NCBI GenBank assembly: GCA_049642465.1
Contig: JBAROV010000050.1
Span: 1-64,000, forward strand
Length of the DNA: 64,000 nucleotides
DNA from: CAWDPQ01 sp049642465
Lineage (GTDB): Bacteria; Acidobacteriota; Vicinamibacteria; Vicinamibacterales; 2-12-FULL-66-21
Reading direction: 5' to 3'
Positions 35,273 through 43,603 of the stretch are shown here, piece after piece. Each line of letters opens with the position of its first letter. Position 1 is the first letter of the stretch. Under the pieces are notes generated by a model, which worked only from the letters and a program-made list of their open reading frames with translations, ran no database searches and had not been told where the DNA came from. Made by a program: the position numbers and the translations under genes.

Positions 35273-35975
35273 CGCGCCTCCTGCAGTTCTGGATGTGAGC
35301 GTGGTTGTTCCCGTCTACGACAACCGGGACACGGTGTGCGCGCTGCACGAACGACTGCGGCGTGTACTGCGCGATGAAAATCTCACCTACGAGATCCTGT
35401 TCGTCAACGATGCCTGCCCGTCAGGCTCGCAGGCGATGCTCGAGCGCCTCGCGTCCAGTGACTCGAATGTCAGAGTGACGGCGCTCTCCCGCAACGTCGG
35501 ACAACACAAGTCCGTCCTCATCGGGCTCGCGCAGGCACGCGGGCGATGCGCCGTGATTATGGATGCCGACCTTCAGGATCCTCCAGAGGCGCTTCCCCTG
35601 ATGTTCGAAGAGTTGAGGAACGGGTATGCGGCCGTCTTCGCCGGAAGACGCGGCCGATACGAGTCGGCCGGTCGCCTCGTCACGTCACGGATCTTCAAGA
35701 CGGTGCTACATCTCCTCAGCGGCGTCCCTCGCGACGCCGGCATGTACGTCGTCACCAGCCGCGCGATGATCGATCATCTCGTGGCCAGGCGGGTGGAGCA
35801 CCCGTTCGTCGTGGCGATGATTGGCACATCGGGGCTGCCGCTCTCGTCGATTCCCATCCCTCGGGCGACGCGCCCCTCGGGACGGTCACGCTACAGTGGC
35901 TGGATGCGGCTCAGAGCAGGGTTGTCGGCCCTCAGCATCGTTCTTCGTACTGCCAGTCGAGCAGATCTGCCGTGA
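35259..35975 (+). CDS. GT2 family glycosyltransferase
   Basis: 238 residues from ATG 35259, inside the end of the epimerase gene. SVVVPVYDNRDTV, FVNDACPSGS and MDADLQDPPE (DXD) place it with polyprenyl-phosphate sugar transferases such as dolichol-phosphate mannose synthase. It lacks the C-terminal membrane pair of DPMS/GtrB types. It probably loads sugar on a lipid carrier for the membrane enzyme at the end of the operon. Confidence 0.85.
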   Translation: MPASDAPPAVLDVSVVVPVYDNRDTVCALHERLRRVLRDENLTYEILFVNDACPSGSQAMLERLASSDSNVRVTALSRNVGQHKSVLIGLAQARGRCAVIMDADLQDPPEALPLMFEELRNGYAAVFAGRRGRYESAGRLVTSRIFKTVLHLLSGVPRDAGMYVVTSRAMIDHLVARRVEHPFVVAMIGTSGLPLSSIPIPRATRPSGRSRYSGWMRLRAGLSALSIVLRTASRADLP

Positions 35976-36706
35976 CGATACCGATATCCGCGCTCGACAG
36001 CGATCACAACGGGCAGCAGCGCGCCTACTTCGAGGGTGCCGTCAAGCGGACGATGATTCCGATCGACTCCCCTTATTTGCAGCGGCACGTTGACGCGCTG
36101 CTGCAGTTTGGGAACATCACGAGCGCCGATCGGATTCTCGAGGTGGGCTGTGGCATGGGGCGCTACACACTCCTGCTCGCGAGGCGCGGCATCCAGATCG
36201 AAGGCCTCGACTTGTCGCCTGTCCTGCTGGCCCGGCTGCGGGCGTACGCGGCGGGAAGCTTCGACGGCCCGCTGTACGAGGCGGACATCGCGCATCCTCC
36301 CAGCGAGCTGATTGGCAGATTCGACGGCGTCATCGCGCTCTTTGCGTTGCATCACATGCGGGACCTCACCGCGATCTTTACGTCGATGTTCCGTCTCGTG
36401 AAGCCCGGCGGGCGAGTCGTCTTTCTCGAGCCGAATCCTTACAATCCGCTGTACTACCTCCAGATGCTGGTCACGCCAGGGATGGGCTGGAAGGGCGACG
36501 GGGGCATCATCCGGATGCGGCGCCGCGTGATTTCGGAAGCGCTGAGCCACGCAGGATTTGCGGATCCCGAAATGGTCCGCTTCGGATTTCTCCCGCCCTT
36601 TGCAGTCAACCGCCCGGCAGGCAGGCGGGTCGAAGCGGTCCTGGAACGGATCCCACTCTGGCAGTGGATGCTGCCGTTCCAATTGATCCGCGCTCACCGG
36701 CCGTGA
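35972..36706 (+). CDS. SAM-dependent methyltransferase
   Basis: 244 residues from GTG 35972, whose GTGA overlaps the GT2 stop. Motif I is LEVGCGMGRYTLLL, then GLDLSPV, FALHHMRDLTAIF and VKPGGRVVFLEPNPYN. The family methylates sugars or lipid-linked intermediates. The translational coupling on both sides places it firmly in the operon. Confidence 0.85.
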   Translation: MTIPISALDSDHNGQQRAYFEGAVKRTMIPIDSPYLQRHVDALLQFGNITSADRILEVGCGMGRYTLLLARRGIQIEGLDLSPVLLARLRAYAAGSFDGPLYEADIAHPPSELIGRFDGVIALFALHHMRDLTAIFTSMFRLVKPGGRVVFLEPNPYNPLYYLQMLVTPGMGWKGDGGIIRMRRRVISEALSHAGFADPEMVRFGFLPPFAVNRPAGRRVEAVLERIPLWQWMLPFQLIRAHRP

Positions 36707-38337
36707 TCAGTGCTGGTTCCGACCTCAGACACTTGCGCGTAGCTTTCGCGCCTGCGGGGATAATGGGTCTGGCAGGCGCTGCCGCAATCGCGGCGGTGAT
36801 GTGGATCACCGTCGTTGCGGAAGGTTTCGCCGCGCCTGACGAGTCCTGGTTCCTGCAGGTCGTGGCTCGCGTCCAGACTGGTCAGACGCTCTATCGAGAC
36901 GTCCATTTCAATGTGACGCCTCTCTCCGTTTACATCGCGCTCGGTCTCACATCCATCTTCCCAACAGAACTCCTGGTGGTCCGATTTCTTGTCGCGGCGG
37001 CGCTCGTGTTCACCATAGCCATGTGCTGGATGTTGTGCCGAGTCCTTGGCGTCGGCCGGCTCGCGCCATGGCTGCTGGTGTGCGCGTGGACTCAACCGAC
37101 GCCTTACACGCCACTCGCGGTCGTTTTCTTTGCAGCGGCATTCTATGCAACGACGCTTTGGATGCGAGACGTGCACGAGGTCGGGGCCGCCGCGGACAAT
37201 CGGAACCTGGCATTTGCGGCCGTGTCTGCCGGTCTCTGCTTCAGCGCCAAGCAGAACCTCGGACTGCTCTGTCTGGGCGCCGTGCTCCTCTCGATCCTGA
37301 TTGTGGCTGGCCGCAGGGCGCCCGCCGTTCGCCACGCGCTGGTCGTTCTGGGCGGCTTCCTGCTCACCGCGATGGCCGTCATGCTGCCGGTGTTCGTAAG
37401 CGGAGCGTTGGATCGCTTCGTGGTCTACGGATTCGGAAAGACTGTCTACGTGCAAACGGGAGGCGTTCCCTATAGCGCACCAATCGAACGATTCCTGACT
37501 GCCGTCTCAGACGTCTCGAGCGTCGATGCGCTGGCGGCAGCCTATCGCGAGTGTGCCTTCCTCCTTCCGCCCGTGGTGTTCATGCTCCTCGGAGCGGCCT
37601 GCCTGCGTGCTCGTTCGCTCGAGCGCCAGACCGCCCTCGTCGTGACCACGTTCGTTGCGGCCGGATACCTCGTCGTGTTCCCGGGGCAGGGCGGCTCGGC
37701 GATCATGTTTGCCATTCCCATCCTCGTGGTAGGGCTCGCGTTTGGTTGGAGCCGCGCGCGAGATCTCGTGTCACGCCGGTGGGCATTCACCGTTCAGGCT
37801 GCCATCACGGTGCTGTTCTTCGGTCAGATCGGCCTGCGCTTCGTGCGCCACACGAACGCGCTGTTGTCGACGGAATACGTCACCTCTGAGATTCCCCATT
37901 TTCGGGGCATCAAGGTGCCTGAGGCGACGCACACCCGCATCCACGCCGAGGTGGGACTGCTCTCGAGCCTCGCTGCCGGTCAGCCGATGTTCCTGATCGG
38001 TCCGAACGCAGGTTTCTATTACCTCGCCGCCAACCTCAGAAACCCGGGCGCCTTCGATTTTCCTTACGTCAGCGTGTTCGGCCGCGCGGGCCAGGGGGAA
38101 GTGATCGCGCGAATTTTGGCAGATGACATCCGATCGGTGTTCGTCTTTTCAGGCCCTGTCGATCGCCAGACGCCGCGGGTCTTGCACGAGTTCGTGCGGA
38201 CGTCGATGCTGCGCGTTCGGGATGAGCCGCTCGGTGTGCTCTATCGTGGGCGGAGGAATGCCGGCGGGGAGGCGTTGTTTGGGGTGGACGACGGGGTTCG
38301 AACCCGCGACTTCCGGAGCCACAGTCGAAAGGAGTGA
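36703..38337 (+). CDS. Membrane glycosyltransferase-like protein (GT-C/GT39-like)
   Basis: About 540 residues from GTG 36703, overlapping the previous stop. Many membrane helices; the first loop has APDESWFLQVVARVQ and an acidic DE pair like GT-C enzymes, followed by LYRDVHFNVTPLS. A soluble C-terminal domain follows (~400-520). The last ~20 codons (GVDDGVRTRDFRSHS) are the antisense reading of the tRNA-His fragment at attL and are not native; the true end was altered by the integration. Last gene of the glycan operon. Confidence 0.75.
   Translation: MISAGSDLRHLRVAFAPAGIMGLAGAAAIAAVMWITVVAEGFAAPDESWFLQVVARVQTGQTLYRDVHFNVTPLSVYIALGLTSIFPTELLVVRFLVAAALVFTIAMCWMLCRVLGVGRLAPWLLVCAWTQPTPYTPLAVVFFAAAFYATTLWMRDVHEVGAAADNRNLAFAAVSAGLCFSAKQNLGLLCLGAVLLSILIVAGRRAPAVRHALVVLGGFLLTAMAVMLPVFVSGALDRFVVYGFGKTVYVQTGGVPYSAPIERFLTAVSDVSSVDALAAAYRECAFLLPPVVFMLLGAACLRARSLERQTALVVTTFVAAGYLVVFPGQGGSAIMFAIPILVVGLAFGWSRARDLVSRRWAFTVQAAITVLFFGQIGLRFVRHTNALLSTEYVTSEIPHFRGIKVPEATHTRIHAEVGLLSSLAAGQPMFLIGPNAGFYYLAANLRNPGAFDFPYVSVFGRAGQGEVIARILADDIRSVFVFSGPVDRQTPRVLHEFVRTSMLRVRDEPLGVLYRGRRNAGGEALFGVDDGVRTRDFRSHSRKE
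38280..38326 (-). repeat. attL-side repeat: displaced tRNA-His 3' end
   Basis: 47 bp identical, except at 38289 (C against T at 58969), to 58960-59006. It covers the anticodon to the CCA of tRNA-His. At the mismatch the left copy restores a G-C pair in the acceptor stem where the right copy has a G-U, consistent with the left copy being the original host sequence. Confidence 0.9.
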
Positions 38338-38583
38338 TAACCGAGGCTGTTCGGCCGAGTTGGATCCTCTCGGTTTTCTTGGCCTCACGTTCCGACCGTT
38401 TCCGTTCGTGTCGGCCCGTCTGCGGCGCAGATCACACACAAACCTTGCACAGCGGAGCGGTCCCGAGCGCCCGGCGCGGGGCACTGCGCCCGTTAGCTTC
38501 GGCTCTGATCGTCCAAACCACCTCGGCGTGCGGCCCGTGTCGATAGCGCCGCGGAGCGGCCGGGCTCTGAGCCACACAGCGCG

Positions 38584-38763
38584 TTACGGTTTCGTTCGCT
38601 TTCGTGGCTTCCGACGTGAGCCTGAGACGCGCGGTGGGGTGGATGCCTGTGAGCGTAACCGCGCCGCCGAGTGCCGCGCCAGATCCCGCTGCAGTTGACG
38701 CGCTTCCGCCTCCAGCGCTCGAAGCCTTGCGCTGATCTCACCCAGCGTCTGCGGCTTCTTCAC
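38584..38763 (-). CDS. Small coiled-coil basic protein
   Basis: 59 residues from GTG 38763. The N-terminal half reads as a coiled coil (TLGEISARLRALEAEARQLQ), the C-terminal half is very basic (SGSRRKPRKRTKP). An AAAAGG stretch lies about 13 nt upstream. First possible gene inside the left end of the element. No family recognised. Confidence 0.4.
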   Translation of the reverse strand: MKKPQTLGEISARLRALEAEARQLQRDLARHSAARLRSQASTPPRVSGSRRKPRKRTKP

Positions 38764-38904
38764 AGTCGTGTGCGCCTTTTGAGACAGTGTGCGGGGACGA
38801 GTGTGGGAGTTTTAGGGCCGGAAAGCAGGATGGACGCCGAGCTGTGAAAAAAGGCAATCCTGCGGCTGGCCGACGCGCGTGTAAACGCCGATAATGGCGC
38901 CGAC

Positions 38905-39270
38905 GTGCCGATAGAAGTGACAGCAGCCGATGACGCGGTAACAACCATCACATTCTCGGATCCTTACACGTTTGACGAGTGGCTCGCCGCAGTATCACCG
39001 CTGCTGGCGCACGGACCGACGCTGCGAGCGCTCGTCGATCGGACACGCGCTACCGCACCGTCTCGCGAGTTCGTGGATCGGATGGCGAACTTCTTCCAAC
39101 GGAATGCGGAGCACACGAAGGGTTGGCGCGCGGCCGTCGTGACGGGAACCGACGCGGGCTACGGCGTCGCGCGGATGCTGCAGTTGACGAACGAAGCGCG
39201 CGCCGTACCGATGCAGCTCCGGGCGTTTCGAGATTTTGCGGAGGCGCGGCGCTGGCTGGCGAGCAGTTGA
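38905..39270 (+). CDS. SpoIIAA/STAS-like small protein
   Basis: 121 residues from GTG 38905. It has the alternating pattern of a SpoIIAA-like fold: ITFSDPYTFDEWLAAV, ALVDRTRATAPS, RAAVVTGTDAGYGVARML, then FRDFAEARRWL at the end. Such proteins in Acidobacteria-type genomes are of unknown role, sometimes in lipid or signalling contexts. It is divergent from the rest of the left arm of the element. Confidence 0.6.
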   Translation: MPIEVTAADDAVTTITFSDPYTFDEWLAAVSPLLAHGPTLRALVDRTRATAPSREFVDRMANFFQRNAEHTKGWRAAVVTGTDAGYGVARMLQLTNEARAVPMQLRAFRDFAEARRWLASS

Positions 39271-39279
39271 AGGCGCCCT

Positions 39280-39414
39280 CTAGTTCAGTCCACCCCAGCG
39301 CGCGAGCGCGGCCGGCCTCGATAGGATTTCGAGTGCCGGGATTAGCCGTGCGAGCACCTCGAAATCAGGAACGGGATCGCGCAGAGAATCGAATCGGCGG
39401 AGATCGGTGTCCAC
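39280..39414 (-). CDS. Small protein coupled to AAA+ gene
   Basis: 44 residues from GTG 39414, with GGGAAGG 8 nt upstream and the ATPase stop 17 nt upstream. Contents: VDTDLRRFDSLRDPVPDF then ARLIPALEILSRP, helical. No family recognised. The spacing suggests it is the last gene of the leftward replication operon. Confidence 0.45.
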   Translation of the reverse strand: MDTDLRRFDSLRDPVPDFEVLARLIPALEILSRPAALARWGGLN

Positions 39415-39430
39415 GATTACACCTTCCCTC

Positions 39431-40732
39431 TCAGGTTTTTGTGACCCTTCGCAGCAGACGACGGTACTGCGGAACAAGCCGGTACACCTGCGATCCGTCC
39501 GGGTTCGGCGGCAGTTCCTCGACCACATCGAGGGCCACGAGGTCATCAACAGCCCGCCGCAGCGAACTTTCAGACGTATTCTTGTGCCGCTTTATGAGGT
39601 CATTGACCGTGGCGGTAACACAGTCCGCGAAGTCGCGCACCACGAGCCGGCGGATCGTGGGCAGCGAGTCGAAGGCGACGCGAGCGACGAGCGTCATATC
39701 GGCGGCACTAATTTCCGTTCGCCGTTCGATCACAGCTAAGCCCCGCGCGAGGCCGTGAAGCTGTTTGACGAATCGACCAGGGCCTTCGGGATCGTCGGGC
39801 GTATATTCAAACTGGCGCGTGTATCCGTTGCGCACGACCGCACTACGCGCTCGGGTGCTGAACTCTGCAATCTCTACGAGCTGCTGTCGAGAGTCTGGTG
39901 AGAGGGTCGGATCCACATACGGGAGCGAGTCAAAGAAGAGAGCCACGCGGCCCTTCAGTTCATCGCGCAGCGGGTCCGCGTTGAGGTTGCTGTCCAGCGC
40001 CTGCAAGGCGGAGGCGATCCGATCCGGCTGCTGAAAACGCAGGAGCAGGAATCGCTGCCCAAGCGCTGACATCACCTCGTAGTGTTTGTCGATCTCGTGG
40101 GTCACGCCAGCGACGAGCGTGATCCGGCCCTTCCACTCGAAGCGTTTCCCGCTGCCGAAGTTCTTCCGGTATTCGCCGTCGTAGATTTCGCGGAGCTGCC
40201 CGAGGATCTCTTTGCGTTTTTCACTCCGCATCGAGAGCACGGTCGTGAAGTCCTTCAGCGACAGTAAGCCGCTGCCGAGTTCGGTCAGCAGGCTTGCGTC
40301 TCCGCCGCCGGTCTTGTGCGCCCCCGATGCGAACGTTTTTTCTGTGAGGTCGGAGAGGGGGTAGACCCCAGCCGTCAGGTTGAGCGTCTGGATCAACTCG
40401 GTCTTCGCTCCCGAGGATGGCCCGACGATGAGCAACCAGACGGGCGCACCGGACAGCCGGTGCGCGGCCACCGCGGCCAGAAGGATCCGAAACGCAGCGC
40501 GGTCCTTCATCCGGAGCAAACCATCAATGCTTTTTTCCAAATCTGCCAGGGACGGTGCAGATTTACTGAGGGATTCTTCGCTTTCCGAGAAATACACTTG
40601 CTGATTTTTATTTTTGGTACCCAATGGGGGCTCCGCCCCGTGTTGGGTGTACATCTCGGAAACTGGAGTTTTTGGGCCAAAACCGGCCCCTTCGGCGGCT
40701 GCCGGACTGTTCGGTTTGGTGTTGGTAGCCAT
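39431..40732 (-). CDS. AAA+ ATPase, probable replication or helicase protein of the element
   Basis: 433 residues from ATG 40732, whose ATGA overlaps the upstream stop. Walker A is GPSSGAKTE (~104-112), followed by ITLVAGVTHEID (strand 4/sensor region) and ALGQRFLLLRF, an arginine-finger-like segment. The C-terminal ~100 residues look like winged helix (SSLRRAVDDLVALDVVEEL). This layout recalls MCM-like or phage replication ATPases, but the family is not certain. With the zinc-ribbon protein it is the best candidate for the element's replication function. Confidence 0.6.
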   Translation of the reverse strand: MATNTKPNSPAAAEGAGFGPKTPVSEMYTQHGAEPPLGTKNKNQQVYFSESEESLSKSAPSLADLEKSIDGLLRMKDRAAFRILLAAVAAHRLSGAPVWLLIVGPSSGAKTELIQTLNLTAGVYPLSDLTEKTFASGAHKTGGGDASLLTELGSGLLSLKDFTTVLSMRSEKRKEILGQLREIYDGEYRKNFGSGKRFEWKGRITLVAGVTHEIDKHYEVMSALGQRFLLLRFQQPDRIASALQALDSNLNADPLRDELKGRVALFFDSLPYVDPTLSPDSRQQLVEIAEFSTRARSAVVRNGYTRQFEYTPDDPEGPGRFVKQLHGLARGLAVIERRTEISAADMTLVARVAFDSLPTIRRLVVRDFADCVTATVNDLIKRHKNTSESSLRRAVDDLVALDVVEELPPNPDGSQVYRLVPQYRRLLRRVTKT

Positions 40733-41145
40733 CACGCGGCCGCCGCCCAGGCACGAGAGCGCGACGGCAGCGGGCCGCCCACGCGGTGCTCGCAGGTAAT
40801 CCACCGAACCTTACAGCGACGGCAGCGACGAAGGTGAAGAGTCACAACTTCACGGTTTCGGCGGCGGCGAGCCTTACTCAACCGCACCCGGCTCCTGCCA
40901 CCGCAGAGCGGGCAGCGGCTAGGTTGTTCCATTCGCAGGATTGGAGCCTGCGGTTTCCGTTGTCGACGACGATAATCGTTGAGCGGCTGCCGCTTCGGCC
41001 GCGTCGAGCGGTGTCGGGGTTTGGGCGCGTCGGTCTGGGCGGCCAGTTCGGCCCGCCGTTGCGCGGCTTTGCGAAAGTAGCGGAGGCCGCTTTGCTGCAC
41101 CTCGGTCCCGTTCTTGCAAGGTGCGTATAATAGTTTCAGACTCAC
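40732..41145 (-). CDS. Basic zinc-ribbon protein
   Basis: 137 residues from GTG 41145 with a strong AGAAGGAGAG site. C78-x2-C81 and C108-x2-C111 form a zinc ribbon in a strongly basic context, suggesting nucleic-acid binding. Its stop overlaps the ATPase start. It could be a primase accessory or regulator; no family recognised. Confidence 0.55.
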   Translation of the reverse strand: MSLKLLYAPCKNGTEVQQSGLRYFRKAAQRRAELAAQTDAPKPRHRSTRPKRQPLNDYRRRQRKPQAPILRMEQPSRCPLCGGRSRVRLSKARRRRNREVVTLHLRRCRRCKVRWITCEHRVGGPLPSRSRAWAAAA

Positions 41146-41209
41146 TGGAACTCTCCTTCTAACTGGAAACTCGATGGCCGATCCTGGGCGGGGTCGGCTA
41201 TCGCCGTTT

Positions 41210-41698
41210 TTACCCAGTCACGTTCGATTTCTCTCCATTCAGTGGTTGGCGTCGGCGGCGCAGCCGAGCGCGGTCCCGCAGCATCGCGTTCTTCCTCGCT
41301 CGACGCTCACGAACGTGTTCGGCGCTGACGTGAACACGCGGCCGTTTGTGAACCGCGGGCGCAAAGATCCCACGGGCCCTCAGCGCATCGAGTACGAATT
41401 TTTCGGCGGCGGAGGCGTCGCTGTTATAGGCGGTCACGATCCATCCATCTGCACGCTGATACGTTCGGGGCGGAAACAGCGCCCGCACCTGCGACCGCAG
41501 ACCAGGGTCGGGTTCTGTTCCGTTGCCGAGCCACGCGGTGCGCAACAATTCCTCGCGCGTCTTGATCGCTGAAGCGATGAGAGCTGCCAATTGGGGTTGC
41601 CGCTTCGTGACGTCGATATACCTCGCGAGCGCGGCCGAGGGACGCGGCGGGCGCGGTTTCGTGTGCGAGCGGAAGAAACGGCCGGCAGTCACGGTCAC
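41210..41698 (-). CDS. Hypothetical basic protein
   Basis: 162 residues from GTG 41698, overlapping the HTH gene stop. Contains ALARYIDVTKRQPQLAAL and LRSQVRALFPPRTYQRADG, then a highly basic end (RERRARKNAMLRDRARLRRR). No family recognised. Coupled to the XRE-like regulator upstream, so may be regulated with it or act with it. Confidence 0.45.
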   Translation of the reverse strand: MTVTAGRFFRSHTKPRPPRPSAALARYIDVTKRQPQLAALIASAIKTREELLRTAWLGNGTEPDPGLRSQVRALFPPRTYQRADGWIVTAYNSDASAAEKFVLDALRARGIFAPAVHKRPRVHVSAEHVRERRARKNAMLRDRARLRRRRQPLNGEKSNVTG

Positions 41699-41994
41699 GC
41701 CTCGCGTCCCGTGGCCGCTCGGTAGCGCGCGAACCGATCGCTCGCGTGCGCCGAAACTGAAGCCTTTGGCGTCGTCGGTTCTATCGTGGCCGTGAACGCC
41801 GAGATGCCCACGAGGACGTCGAGCGACACGCCCAAGTACTGAGCGATCTGCGTCGCGCGCTCCCGACTGATAGGCCGCCGGCCGCTTTCAACCAAACTGA
41901 TGAACGCTGTGGACGTTCCGATCAGGTCAGCGAGTGCGGCCTGTGGCACGTTCAGCCAGCGACGCACGCGGCGAAGGTTTGGGATCGTAAGCAA
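41695..41994 (-). CDS. XRE-family helix-turn-helix protein
   Basis: 99 residues from TTG 41994 (GGGGG just upstream). LNVPQAALADLIGTSTAFISLVESGRR is a classical HTH with the second helix at TSTAFISLVE, followed by RERATQIAQYLGVSLDVL. The C-terminal 25 residues are Thr/Ala-rich. Probably a transcription regulator of the left arm. Coupled to the next gene by a GTGA overlap. Confidence 0.8.
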   Translation of the reverse strand: MLTIPNLRRVRRWLNVPQAALADLIGTSTAFISLVESGRRPISRERATQIAQYLGVSLDVLVGISAFTATIEPTTPKASVSAHASDRFARYRAATGREA

Positions 41995-42193
41995 AGTTCC
42001 CCCTTACGAATTCGTGACGATTGAGTTGGTGTTACGAGTCCAGGGTGACGTTTCGAAGCCCGGACTCGGTCAGGAACGGCAGGAGGTTCGTGGCGCGGTT
42101 AGAAGGTGCAGGCTGTGAAGGCTTTGAGAATTACCGACCCTGTTAAACAATTCCACTGCATGTGTCATGCCAAAGTAATTGTGGATAGAGCCG

Positions 42194-42826
42194 CTAGGCT
42201 GCTGGAGCCGCCGGCACCGCGTTCGCTGCGACGGTCGGCTGCGTCGGCTGGTCCGCCGAATGCGACGGCCGATACTCCACACTGACGCGGGAGTCGCGGT
42301 AGAAGCCAAACGCGACGGCGAGCTGCGAGGAGGGCGGCCGCAGGCCGGAGATCACTTCGGCCACTCTCCACCGCGGTACCTTGGCGAGTCGACTGAGCGC
42401 GTACTGGCTACCGGCGCGGTCCACCTCGTGAGCAACCACTGCTTTCATCTGTTCCGGCGTGAGCGTCATGATTCGGCCATCGAAGATCGCGTTCACCGGG
42501 ACGCCGAGAATCTGTGCGGCCATCTCGACACGGGCGGCGGATTCGGGTCTGAGGCTCTGGTAGCGGAGGACACGACGATCGGTGCGCTGAAACCCTAGCG
42601 CGCGAGCAAGCGCCGCAGACACGCGACGTCTACCGACGATAGCGTCAGAGATCGCAACCTGAGGAGTCTTCAGCAACCGCGCCAGGGCTTGCTGGCCGTG
42701 CGCTTCGGCGACCCGATCAATCAACCAAACCCTCATCCAGGCGTTATCAAAAAACCCGGCCTGGGCAAACGCGCGTTGGTAGTCCTCAATCGCGAGCGGC
42801 GCGTGTTGGCTTCGTTTCCGCCTCAT
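42194..42826 (-). CDS. Protein with two small HTH-like modules
   Basis: 210 residues from ATG 42826 (GGAGAAAG upstream). Two copies of a ~60-residue module: AHGQQALARLLKTPQVAIS then RALGFQR, and AGSQYALSRLAKVPRWRVA then VAFGFYR. The same module makes up the protein at 42946. Each looks like a Cro-type HTH followed by a short strand. The C-terminus is a Pro/Ala-rich tail. Probable DNA-binding regulator; family not recognised. Confidence 0.6.
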   Translation of the reverse strand: MRRKRSQHAPLAIEDYQRAFAQAGFFDNAWMRVWLIDRVAEAHGQQALARLLKTPQVAISDAIVGRRRVSAALARALGFQRTDRRVLRYQSLRPESAARVEMAAQILGVPVNAIFDGRIMTLTPEQMKAVVAHEVDRAGSQYALSRLAKVPRWRVAEVISGLRPPSSQLAVAFGFYRDSRVSVEYRPSHSADQPTQPTVAANAVPAAPAA

Positions 42827-42945
42827 GACGTTCTTTCTCCTGCGACGGTTCTTCGTTTTCGGTGGACGGGATGAGGATGCTCGCTGTAGGTGCGACTGAA
42901 AGTAGCGGCGCGTGCGGGGAGCCGCTGGCGCTGGGCCTGATGCCG

Positions 42946-43185
42946 TCATCGCGGGCGGCGGCGAAACCGCACCTTGCGAGGTTCGACGAACCGATCAAAG
43001 CCGAGCGCGAGGGCCACGGATTTGCTTACGGGTCGCAGTCCATTTATGGCCATCGACAGTTCGCGCTGCGACAGGCCGAAGCGGAGCGCCATTTGGCGTT
43101 GACCACCGTACATCTGTACGGTGTTCATCAAGTGAATACGCATCGCGTTTGCGTCGAGGACGAGAGGGGACGTTGTATCTGGCAT
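42946..43185 (-). CDS. Single-module HTH-like protein
   Basis: 79 residues from ATG 43185. GGQRQMALRFGLSQRELSM then SVALALGFDR match the modules of the downstream protein. The C-terminus is basic (PRKVRFRRRPR). An extended -10 and palindromes lie upstream, so it may regulate its own promoter (inference). Confidence 0.6.
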   Translation of the reverse strand: MPDTTSPLVLDANAMRIHLMNTVQMYGGQRQMALRFGLSQRELSMAINGLRPVSKSVALALGFDRFVEPRKVRFRRRPR

Positions 43186-43215
43186 TCGGACCGAACCCAC
43201 GGCTTTCTGCGCCTC

Positions 43216-43255
43216 ACATCCACGTATGTAGATGAGGCGATACATCTAGTGTATA
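43216..43255 (-). promoter_or_regulatory. Promoter with operator-like palindrome for leftward HTH operon
   Basis: On the minus strand an extended -10 (TGCTATACA, core 43255-43250) lies 65 nt before ATG 43185. It overlaps the near-palindrome ATACATCTAGTGTAT (43240-43254), and GCCTCA...TGAGGC forms arms at about 43211-43238. The layout fits an autoregulated operator. Confidence 0.4.
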
Positions 43256-43603
43256 GCACCTGCGAGGTTGATTGAGTCGCGTCGAACCAACGCAGTCTCC
43301 GTCGTCGGGTTGACCGCTAGCGTGCGACTCGCCGCGAACGCCCTTACCACCAAAGCAATAGACGACATTTGGAGCGCGTAGGGCGGCAGAGGAATCGGTG
43401 CCGAGCGTGTCGAGCCTGCTCCCCAATCGAAGGACATGATTCAGAACCCCCTTCACTTGGAACCTGCTGCTGCGAGGCTACTAGTCGGCCTTCCAGCGGA
43501 CTTTCTCAGCCGTATACGTAGACTTCTGGCGAGAGGCCCGCGTAACTACTGACCCGCGCGCGGCCCGATGTTTGCCAGCGCCGCACCGGGAGGTGTGTCC
43601 GTG
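43256..43603. other. Intergenic stretch, nothing further recognised
   Basis: About 350 bases between the leftward HTH operon and the PEP-CTERM gene. No coding frame with a ribosome site, repeat or RNA was recognised; a ribosome site (GGGAGGT, 43590-43596) at the right end serves the next gene. Confidence 0.4.

Noticed and set aside
38281..38337. Protein tail GVDDGVRTRDFRSHS on the membrane glycosyltransferase and again on the integrase
   Set aside because: It is the antisense of tRNA-His at both att repeats, a known cause of false C-termini.
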